DNA of 8,807 nucleotides, from contig JAFWRL010000233.1 in NCBI GenBank assembly GCA_017520105.1, forward strand, positions 1-8,807, in the 5' to 3' direction. This stretch comes from Fibrobacter sp. GTDB lineage: Bacteria; Fibrobacterota; Fibrobacteria; Fibrobacterales; Fibrobacteraceae. This document shows, piece by piece, positions 1 through 4,736 of this stretch. Position 1 is the stretch's first letter. Each line of letters starts with the position of its first letter. A program made the translations under genes and the position numbers. The notes beneath the pieces were generated by a model, which was given only the letters and a program-made list of their open reading frames with translations, did not search any database and was not told the origin of the DNA.

Positions 1-13
1 AGCCGAAGCTGCG

Positions 14-59
14 GACGCCAAAGGCGTCAATCGCGACCGGTTAATACCGGTCGCTTTTT
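14..59 (+). terminator. Hairpin 1 of the left-edge array, intrinsic terminator
   Basis: A perfect 8-bp stem, GCGACCGG (33-40) with CCGGTCGC (47-54), encloses the loop TTAATA and is followed by TTTTT (55-59). This is a textbook intrinsic terminator on the plus strand. A smaller hairpin, GACGCC/GGCGTC with loop AAA (14-28), lies just upstream. The transcript it ends would begin left of the window. The following bases GCTCACGG recur after hairpins 3 and 4. Confidence 0.7.
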
Positions 60-74
60 GCTCACGGATGCAAA

Positions 75-101
75 GCCTTGCTTAACGCAAGGCGTCGCTT
101 T
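75..101 (+). repeat. Hairpin 2 of the left-edge array
   Basis: A perfect 7-bp stem, GCCTTGC (75-81) with GCAAGGC (87-93), has the loop TTAAC, a variant of the TTRATA loop of the other three hairpins. It is followed by GTCGCTTTA, so it lacks a proper T-tract and is a poor terminator. It appears to be a degenerate member of the same family. Confidence 0.5.
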
Positions 102-192
102 AGACTAGGGAAGGGCTCCGCCCTCCGAAGCTTGAGACCGAATCCGCTAGAATCTCGATGAAATACGCGGGCTGGCGGATTCTCTCGCGACC

Positions 193-219
193 ACGCCTCG
201 TTGATACGAGGCGTTTGTT
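193..219 (+). terminator. Hairpin 3 of the left-edge array, probable terminator
   Basis: A perfect 8-bp stem, ACGCCTCG (193-200) with CGAGGCGT (207-214), has the loop TTGATA and is followed by TTGTT and then GCTCACAG. The T-tract is interrupted, so termination would be weaker than at hairpins 1 and 4. The 8-mer TCGCGACC just upstream (185-192) also occurs at the start of hairpin 1 (31-38), which supports descent from a common unit. Confidence 0.55.
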
Positions 220-265
220 GCTCACAGACCCTCCTTTCCCAAATGCTAATTGCATAGGAATTAAA

Positions 266-297
266 GAACGCTTGGTTGATACCAAGTGTTCTTTTTT
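266..297 (+). terminator. Hairpin 4 of the left-edge array, intrinsic terminator
   Basis: A 10-bp stem, GAACGCTTGG (266-275) with CCAAGTGTTC (282-291), contains one G-U pair. The loop is TTGATA and six T residues follow (292-297), then GCTTACGG. This is a strong plus-strand terminator and the longest of the four related hairpins. Confidence 0.7.
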
Positions 298-316
298 GCT
301 TACGGGCAGCTGCTTG

Positions 317-353
317 CGTCATCCTGAACGACCGTAGGTCGTGAAGGATCCAG
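317..353 (+). repeat. Dispersed intergenic repeat, copy A
   Basis: The stretch starting CGTCATCCTGAACG and ending GAAGGATCCAG matches the consensus of two further copies in this window (3931-3996 and 4512-4613). It contains a compact hairpin, ACGACC-GTA-GGTCGT (328-342). Similar GTCATYCTGA...GGATCC elements are scattered through intergenic DNA of Fibrobacter-like genomes. Their function is not established. Confidence 0.6.
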
Positions 354-368
354 ACCAGCATCAAAAGG

Positions 369-400
369 GCCCCGGTCTCGCAAGAGCCGGGGGCTTTTTT
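369..400 (+). terminator. Strong intrinsic terminator
   Basis: A G+C-rich stem formed by 369-379 and 384-394 (GCCCCGG paired with CCGGGGGC, plus CTC/GAG, with one bulged T) has the loop GCAA and is followed by TTTTTT (395-400). It is the last of a run of terminator-like hairpins and isolates the downstream region from anything transcribed from the left. Confidence 0.75.
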
Positions 401-739
401 GTATTCTGTCGGCCAAACGCGATCTCGTTGAAATGTAAATGAGAACGATTGTTACAAAAATCTTAATGAAAATGGATTTTTACATTTCTTTAAGCTTTTT
501 GTAAACATAAACCCTTATAAAACCGTCGTTTTGGCGCAAAATAAGACGATGGAATAAAGCTTTAATATTTAGTTTGTTTGAAGTTTTATAACCAAGAAGA
601 ATTACTTTTTTAATTCCTACTTCTGACATAATTGTTACGGAACTATCCGTTGCGAAGGCTTGTGTTTGTTGCGGAAGACGATATTTTGTTGTTAATTTGT
701 TTGTTGCTTGTGACGTGAAACAAGCGCCCGAATTTTATT
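401..739. other. AT-rich intergenic DNA with several inverted repeats, no gene seen
   Basis: No open frame with coding character is visible. Inverted repeats are: AAATGTAAA (431-439) with TTTACATTT (479-487); CGTC..TTTTG-GCG-CAAAA..GACG (524-548); GAATTA-CTTTTT-TAATTC (599-616); and ACGGA-ACTA-TCCGT (637-650). TGTAA/TTACA words recur at about 435, 452, 480 and 500. These could be regulator sites or simple AT-rich structure. No known riboswitch consensus was recognised, including the c-di-GMP classes. Confidence 0.5.
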
Positions 740-768
740 TTGATTTTTCATTTTTTTTATTCTATATT
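740..768 (+). promoter_or_regulatory. Candidate promoter of the phosphodiesterase gene
   Basis: TTGATT (740-745) and TATATT (763-768) are separated by 17 bases, matching 4 of 6 and 5 of 6 positions of the sigma-70 consensus. The same bases also fit the TTTG-20-TAnnTT pattern known from Bacteroidetes. Transcription would start near 775 and give a leader of about 175 nt before the gene at 953. Confidence 0.45.
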
Positions 769-786
769 CTCTTAAAAATAACGGGG

Positions 787-826
787 GACACTTGTAAATG
801 AAAAAATGCAAGTGTCTTTATCTTTT
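787..826 (+). promoter_or_regulatory. Leader hairpin with T-rich tail, possible attenuator
   Basis: GACACTTGTA (787-796) pairs with TGCAAGTGTC (807-816), giving a 10-bp stem with one G-U pair and a 10-nt loop, AATGAAAAAA. It is followed by TTTATCTTTT (817-826). The stem covers the edge of a GGGGG run (783-787) and the loop displays an ATG (798-800). It could therefore act as a weak terminator or mask a ribosome-binding site in the leader of the downstream gene. Confidence 0.4.
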
Positions 827-857
827 AACATTAGCCTATTCCAAGTTGGAATACTAG
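798..857 (+). CDS. Possible 19-codon leader peptide
   Basis: A short open frame, too small to judge by coding statistics, starts with ATG AAA AAA TGC AAG TGT and ends with TAG at 855-857, giving 19 residues. A GGGGG run (783-787) lies 10 bases upstream of the ATG and could be a Shine-Dalgarno sequence. The start sits in the loop of the hairpin at 787-816. The peptide begins MKKCKC and is then leucine-rich. It lies between the candidate promoter and the phosphodiesterase gene, so it could be a regulatory leader ORF, but chance is a real alternative. Confidence 0.2.
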   Translation: MKKCKCLYLLTLAYSKLEY

Positions 858-952
858 AAGTTGGAGTAAAAAAATCATTACTAAATTCGTTCGGAATGAT
901 ACATTTTGGAATATTCAAGTTATTTTAAGTTCAATAATAGGATTGGGTTGAC

Positions 953-2935
953 ATGAGACTTTTTGACGAACATGTAGTGTTACGCTTTTCGCTTTTATTG
1001 GCGTGCTTTTTTTTCGCAGAATTAATTCCGGATATTCTGAATTTTAATGAGCATTCCTACAATTTTATCCCGTATTTTATAGCCATCGTTATTTTGGCTT
1101 GTGTGGCGCTTTTTTACAAGTTCCCTGTCGGCGTTAGCAAGAAACTCCGTAATGATGTCGATATCCCGGAACCCAAGGTTGTTGAACCCATTCGCGACTT
1201 CAAAAAAGATCTTCTCGAAAAAGATGAAATGTTCCAGATGATGATAGATGTGTCGTCGGATGGATTTTGGACGTTTGACGTGGCGACGGGGAAGGTCTAT
1301 TGGTCAAATCGCATTGCTAAATTGATTGCTTCCGAAAATACAGCTTTGGAAGATTCCTTTGAACCTCTGAAAAAACGGGTTATCGAAAGTGACTGGAACG
1401 TTTTCCGTGAACAGTTGAACGCCGCATTGCTGCACTTGGGTACGTTTTCGTGCAACTTGACCCTGCTTGATACGGATAAGAAGAATGTGAAACTTGTGAT
1501 TAGCGGCCGTGTCCAGAGTAACGAAACGGGCCGCCCGATTCGCGTCATCGGTTCCTTGACGGAAGCTGTCGATCGCAGATTCGTTGAGCAAGAAAAGTAC
1601 AATTACGCTTACCAGGATGCATTGACCGGCGTTTATAACCGCAAGTATTTCCTTGAAAAGCTCAAGACGGATGTGGATATGGCTGCACGGCGCCCGGATC
1701 ATCTGTTTGCGGTGGCTCTTTTGGATATCGATAGCTTTGGTGCCATCAACGCCTCTTATTCCATCAAGATTGGCGATAGCGTTCTCCGCACTATTGCGGA
1801 CCGCCTCCAATCCGTGACGCGTTCGGACGACTGCGTAGCGCGTATTGGACCGGACGTATTTGCGATTATCTTGCACAATATCCAGAGTCGTGACCCGAAT
1901 GACGATTTGATTCCGCTTGTTCGCAATATCCATAACAAAGTAAAAGCTCCGATTTCGCTGGAAGGCAAGGATTTGTATATTAGCGTGTCGATGTCTATTG
2001 TCGTGAACCAGGATGTCGATTGTGTCGAGGATATTCTCGCCAACGCCAACGCAAGTCTTCGCGATATGAAGAAGGGCATCAATCACGGCGGAATCCAGTT
2101 CTTTAGCGGTGGTATCCGTGAAAAGGCTATGAAGCTTTATAAGCTCGAATTCGAAATTCGCAGGGCGATTCAGGCGCAGGAATTTGTGTTAATGTACCAG
2201 CCGATTGTCGATATAAGGTCGGGTAACAAGATTGTCGGCTTTGAGGCGCTTGTGCGTTGGAACCAGTCTGAACGTGGTATCGTTTCTCCTGCGGAATTCA
2301 TCCCGATTGCCGAAGAGACTGGGCTTATAGTCCCGATGGGCGCTCTCATATTGCGCATGGCGTGCAAGCAGGCGAAGTCCTGGGTCGATATGGGTTACAA
2401 GGACATCCAGGTGGCGGTGAACTTCTCTGCAAAACAGTTCGCTGTGGATTCGATGGTCGATGACGTTCGTCGCGTGTTGACGGAGACGAACTTGAATCCG
2501 CGCAACCTGAAGCTTGAAATCACGGAATACACGGCCATGAGCGACGGGGACAAGACGATTGAAATCATGCGTGCGCTATCGAGCATGGGCATCCAGATTT
2601 CGATTGATGACTTCGGAACGGGCTACAGTTCGCTTTCTTATCTCAAACGCTATCCGGTGCATACGCTAAAGATGGACAAGTATTTCGTGGATCACGTGGC
2701 CGATAACGAAGAAGACGCATCGTTTGCCCGCATGGTCATTGGCATTGCAAAATCCTTGAATCTGGATCTCATCGCCGAGGGTGTCGAAACCAAGGAACAG
2801 CTCGACTTCCTATATCGTGAGGGTTGCCGCTTGATTCAGGGATTCTACTTCAGCAAGCCGCTCAATGCCGAAACGGCGTTGGAGTACATGAAGGAGCATT
2901 ATAATGCTCCCGCTGAGGAAACGGTTGAGGTGTAG
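953..2935 (+). CDS. Membrane-anchored PAS-like/GGDEF/EAL protein, predicted c-di-GMP phosphodiesterase
   Basis: A 660-residue protein. Two hydrophobic segments (about 9-25 and 38-56) enclose a short loop and anchor it in the inner membrane. A PAS-like sensor region (about 90-205) follows, then a GGDEF domain (about 215-385) and an EAL domain (about 395-645). The GGDEF domain keeps DALTGVYNR (222-230) and DID (258-260), but its signature reads GPDVF (299-303), so the second glycine and catalytic glutamate are gone. It is probably not a cyclase and may at most bind GTP. The EAL domain looks catalytically complete: EAL (431-433), N490, E522 in LEITE, DD (552-553) in DDFGTGYSS, K573, EGVE (609-612) and Q629. 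The inferred activity is hydrolysis of c-di-GMP to pGpG. AGGA (939-942) lies 10 bases before the ATG. The leader is long and structured, and a convergent gene lies 50 bases downstream. Confidence 0.92.
   Translation: MRLFDEHVVLRFSLLLACFFFAELIPDILNFNEHSYNFIPYFIAIVILACVALFYKFPVGVSKKLRNDVDIPEPKVVEPIRDFKKDLLEKDEMFQMMIDVSSDGFWTFDVATGKVYWSNRIAKLIASENTALEDSFEPLKKRVIESDWNVFREQLNAALLHLGTFSCNLTLLDTDKKNVKLVISGRVQSNETGRPIRVIGSLTEAVDRRFVEQEKYNYAYQDALTGVYNRKYFLEKLKTDVDMAARRPDHLFAVALLDIDSFGAINASYSIKIGDSVLRTIADRLQSVTRSDDCVARIGPDVFAIILHNIQSRDPNDDLIPLVRNIHNKVKAPISLEGKDLYISVSMSIVVNQDVDCVEDILANANASLRDMKKGINHGGIQFFSGGIREKAMKLYKLEFEIRRAIQAQEFVLMYQPIVDIRSGNKIVGFEALVRWNQSERGIVSPAEFIPIAEETGLIVPMGALILRMACKQAKSWVDMGYKDIQVAVNFSAKQFAVDSMVDDVRRVLTETNLNPRNLKLEITEYTAMSDGDKTIEIMRALSSMGIQISIDDFGTGYSSLSYLKRYPVHTLKMDKYFVDHVADNEEDASFARMVIGIAKSLNLDLIAEGVETKEQLDFLYREGCRLIQGFYFSKPLNAETALEYMKEHYNAPAEETVEV
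2893..2910. repeat. Perfect 18-bp palindrome in the 3' end of the phosphodiesterase gene
   Basis: GGAGCATTATAATGCTCC is a perfect palindrome, 23 bases before the TAG at 2933. As RNA it would form a 7-bp stem with a TATA loop on either strand. No T-tract follows on the plus strand. It lies near the 3' ends of both convergent transcripts and could be a processing or stability structure or a protein site. Confidence 0.6.
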
Positions 2936-2985
2936 GGTTGTGGGCTATTCACCGCCTAATAAAACTCGCGGCTCACTGCTCATCG

Positions 2986-3819
2986 CTAAATTCCGTAACA
3001 CATTCTCGTGTTTTCACGACAGTGCCTGTAGAGTTCTTCTACGGGCACGTTCTTTATTTCGGCGAGTTTCTCGGCGATAAACGGAATGTAGCCGGAATGG
3101 CAGGGCTTGCCGCGGAAGGGGACGGGCGCCATGTAAGGGGCGTCGGTCTCTAAAAGCATCTGGTCGATGGGGACGATGGCGGCGGCATCGCGTACGCTTT
3201 GGGCGTTGTTGAATGTGACGATTCCCGTGAATCCGACGAAAATTTTGGCGTCTAGCGTAAGGAGTTGCTCGACGAATTCCGGTGTGCCGGTAAAGCAATG
3301 TATATGGATTTTGGTATCGTGCAAGTTGGCCGCACGGAGCACGGCGAGAGCGTCGTCATCGGCTTCGCGTAGGTGGAGCACGAGAGGCTTGCCGCTTTTG
3401 ATGCCGAGCTGCAAATGACGCTCGAAAAGCTTGACTTGTGTGGCCTTTGTCTCTGCACCGTAATGGTAATCTAGTCCGAATTCTCCGCAAGCGATGCATT
3501 TGGTATGGGCGAGGTATTCGAGGAGTCGTGCTTCGTCTTCGGCAGTTTCCGTTTCGACGTATTCGGGGTGGATGCCGTAGGCGGTATAGATGTTGTCGTA
3601 TTTTTCGCTGAGAGCGCGTGCGGTTTCGAAATCAGCCGGGTCGCAGGCAACGTGGATAAATGCCTCGGGGCATGCGATTTTTGCTGCGGCAGCTTTTTCT
3701 TTAGCGGAGCTGCGTTCGGTCGTGAAACTCGATGTGCGGAACCGCACTAAAAGTGCGTCGAAAGATTCGCCCGCATGGCGCTCGTAAGAATCTATGTGGC
3801 AATGAGTGTCGATGAACAT
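2986..3819 (-). CDS. tatD: TatD-family metal-dependent hydrolase (DNase-like)
   Basis: A 277-residue TIM-barrel amidohydrolase-superfamily protein. All expected metal ligands are present: DTHCH at the N-terminus (H6, H8), GEFGLD (E113), VLHLRE (H149), HCFTG (H174) and LETDAPY (D226). Family members are cytosolic, two-metal enzymes with DNase or 3'-exonuclease activity. Which of the TatD/YcfH/YjjV subgroups this belongs to cannot be told, so the symbol is a family-level label. The start is fixed by the N-terminal metal motif, yet no Shine-Dalgarno sequence is visible; a 7-bp tandem repeat ends 6 bases upstream. The region between the first motif and the conserved FIHVACDP is about 20 residues longer than usual and coincides with palindromic DNA at 3734-3756. 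The gene is convergent with the phosphodiesterase gene and 187 bases downstream of greB on the same strand. Confidence 0.9.
   Translation of the reverse strand: MFIDTHCHIDSYERHAGESFDALLVRFRTSSFTTERSSAKEKAAAAKIACPEAFIHVACDPADFETARALSEKYDNIYTAYGIHPEYVETETAEDEARLLEYLAHTKCIACGEFGLDYHYGAETKATQVKLFERHLQLGIKSGKPLVLHLREADDDALAVLRAANLHDTKIHIHCFTGTPEFVEQLLTLDAKIFVGFTGIVTFNNAQSVRDAAAIVPIDQMLLETDAPYMAPVPFRGKPCHSGYIPFIAEKLAEIKNVPVEELYRHCRENTRMCYGI
3676..3756 (-). repeat. Possible in-frame palindromic insertion inside tatD
   Basis: This DNA encodes roughly residues 22-48 of the TatD protein, a serine/threonine/arginine then alanine/lysine stretch that exceeds the usual family spacing by about 20 residues. 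It contains GTGCGG-AA-CCGCAC (3734-3747) overlapping CGCAC-TAAAA-GTGCG (3743-3757). Such structure resembles palindromic elements that insert in frame in other bacteria. The family length comparison is from memory, so the boundaries are approximate. Confidence 0.35.
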
Positions 3820-3825
3820 GGTGTT

Positions 3826-3867
3826 AGTAGGAAGTAGGCGGTAGACAGTAGGAAGTAGGCCGTGGTT
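3826..3867. repeat. Degenerate 7-bp tandem repeat upstream of tatD
   Basis: The run reads AGTAGGA AGTAGGC GGTAGAC AGTAGGA AGTAGGC and then decays. The 14-mer AGTAGGAAGTAGGC occurs at 3826-3839 and again at 3847-3860, a 21-base period made of three heptads. It occupies the position where the ribosome-binding site and 5' leader of the minus-strand tatD gene should be. Confidence 0.6.
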
Positions 3868-3897
3868 AGGTAATAGGGGTGGTGCATTAGACTAGAA

Positions 3898-3927
3898 ATG
3901 ATAGACGAAAGACGGCAATCATGTAAG
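3898..3927 (-). promoter_or_regulatory. Weak candidate promoter for tatD
   Basis: On the minus strand, CTTACA (3922-3927) and TATCAT (3898-3903) are 18 bases apart, matching 4 of 6 and 5 of 6 sigma-70 positions. It would give a leader of about 70 nt that includes the heptad repeat. Read-through from greB is the alternative source of tatD transcription. Confidence 0.25.
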
Positions 3928-3930
3928 GGG

Positions 3931-3996
3931 AAGGATCCAGTCATTGTTTTTCGTCAAGATGTTACTGGATTCTTCAGCCTTCGGCTTCAGAATGAC
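3931..3996 (-). repeat. Dispersed intergenic repeat, copy B
   Basis: Read on the minus strand, it opens CGTCATTCTGAAGCC and runs to ACTGGATCCTT. The internal words GGATCCAGT (3933-3941) and ACTGGATTC (3964-3972) form an inverted repeat. A second hairpin, TTCT-TC-AGCC-TTC-GGCT-TC-AGAA, spans 3970-3992. It lies in the gap between greB and tatD, starting 10 bases beyond the greB stop, and could affect the 3' end of the greB transcript. Confidence 0.6.
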
Positions 3997-4006
3997 GTAT
4001 TATGTT

Positions 4007-4474
4007 TTAGTACTTTACTTCTAATATCTCGTACGTAATCTTTCCGCGGGGGGCTTGGACTTCGATGGTATCGCCGGCCTTTTTGCCTTGTAATGCTTCG
4101 CCGATGGGGGACTTCATGCTGATGCGGCCCTGGAGCGGGTCGATTTCCTTGTCGCCGACGATGCTGTAAACCTTTTCGCGTTTGGTCTTCTTGTCGAGCA
4201 TCTTGACGGTGGCGCCAAAGCGGATGGAACCGTCCTTGGTGGCGGCGTTTTCGGCAATTTTTGCGCCGTCCAGAATGCGGTCGAGCTCGCGCAGACGACG
4301 GTCAATTTCACGCACGCGCATGCGCCCGTAAGTGTAGGCCGCGTTTTCGCTGCGGTCGCCTTCGGCCGCGGCGGCTTGCACCTGGTTGATCATGGCCGGG
4401 CGTTCGACGTATTTGAGATGTTCCCATTCTGCTTTGAATTTTTCAAAGCCTTCTTTCGAAATTAAATGTTGCAT
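4007..4474 (-). CDS. greB: GreB-type transcript cleavage factor
   Basis: A 155-residue Gre factor, the usual family length. An N-terminal coiled coil (about 1-75) carries the tip motif GDRSENAAY with acidic residues D40 and E43. These coordinate the catalytic magnesium in the RNA polymerase secondary channel. The sequence after the tip, YTYGRMRVREIDRRLREL, follows the GreB pattern (YxYxxxRxREIDRR) rather than that of GreA. An FKBP-like C-terminal domain (about 80-155) follows. Known role of the family: rescuing backtracked RNA polymerase by stimulating cleavage of the nascent RNA. The ATG is preceded directly by CCCC on the minus strand with no Shine-Dalgarno sequence; a TAAATT element 7 bases before it raises the possibility of a very short leader. 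A GreA-like role cannot be excluded if no other Gre factor exists in the genome. Confidence 0.88.
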   Translation of the reverse strand: MQHLISKEGFEKFKAEWEHLKYVERPAMINQVQAAAAEGDRSENAAYTYGRMRVREIDRRLRELDRILDGAKIAENAATKDGSIRFGATVKMLDKKTKREKVYSIVGDKEIDPLQGRISMKSPIGEALQGKKAGDTIEVQAPRGKITYEILEVKY

Positions 4475-4511
4475 GGGGAAAAATTTAGAAAATGTGATTA
4501 GGCTGCATCAC

Positions 4512-4613
4512 CGTCATTCTGAGCGTAGCGAAGAATCCATTTGTTTTTTCCTTTCTAATAACTTTACTGGATCCATTCGACTTCGCAACTATGTTGCTTC
4601 GCTCAGGATGACG
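4512..4613. repeat. Dispersed intergenic repeat, copy C (long inverted repeat)
   Basis: The ends are CGTCATTCTGAGCG (4512-4525) and CGCTCAGGATGACG (4600-4613), inverted copies that differ at one position and would pair as G-U in RNA. Inside are GAATCC and ACTGGATCC words like those of copies A and B. The two-armed arrangement suggests two facing units or one complete element. It lies between the divergent greB and DUF2062-DUF1015 genes. Confidence 0.65.
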
Positions 4614-4681
4614 CTTTTTTCCTACTTCTTACTAGAGTTGTGTGCTACATCATATCTTTTTTTCTTGATTCGTTGAAAAAC

Positions 4682-4736
4682 TTGATTTTACGTGGTGAAA
4701 ATTTCTATCTTTGGCACGATAAATTCATGAGGTGAT
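4682..4736 (+). promoter_or_regulatory. Candidate promoter and ribosome-binding site for the DUF2062-DUF1015 frame
   Basis: TTGATT (4682-4687) and TATCTT (4706-4711) are 18 bases apart. The bases TATCTTTG also match the Bacteroidetes-type TAnnTTTG element. A strong Shine-Dalgarno sequence, GAGGTGAT (4729-4736), abuts the ATG at 4737. The gap from GAGG to ATG is only 4 bases, rather short, but this ribosome-binding site clearly selects this start. Confidence 0.5.

Noticed and set aside
33..305. Integron attC sites or a CRISPR array
   Set aside because: The hairpin stems differ in sequence, spacing is irregular, there are no equal-length spacers, and the loop words do not fit the attC core GTTRRRY. 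No cas or integrase gene is present.
62..364. A 100-codon minus-strand open frame over the hairpin array
   Set aside because: It is built from the dispersed repeat and the terminator hairpins, has no ribosome-binding site or family resemblance, and its basic, arginine-rich composition is typical of spurious frames.
401..952. A c-di-GMP riboswitch ahead of the phosphodiesterase gene
   Set aside because: The conserved bases of the known c-di-GMP-I and c-di-GMP-II classes could not be found; the hairpins present do not match either architecture.
1304..2086. A 260-codon minus-strand open frame inside the phosphodiesterase gene
   Set aside because: It is antisense to the GGDEF region, whose motifs are clearly on the plus strand, and it shows no recognisable domain or start signals.
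2938..3153. A 71-codon plus-strand frame after the phosphodiesterase stop
   Set aside because: Most of it is antisense to the conserved C-terminal part of tatD, and it has no ribosome-binding site.
4386..4676. A 96-codon plus-strand frame across the start of greB
   Set aside because: It consists of greB antisense plus translated dispersed repeat C; its protein is the usual product of translating that repeat.
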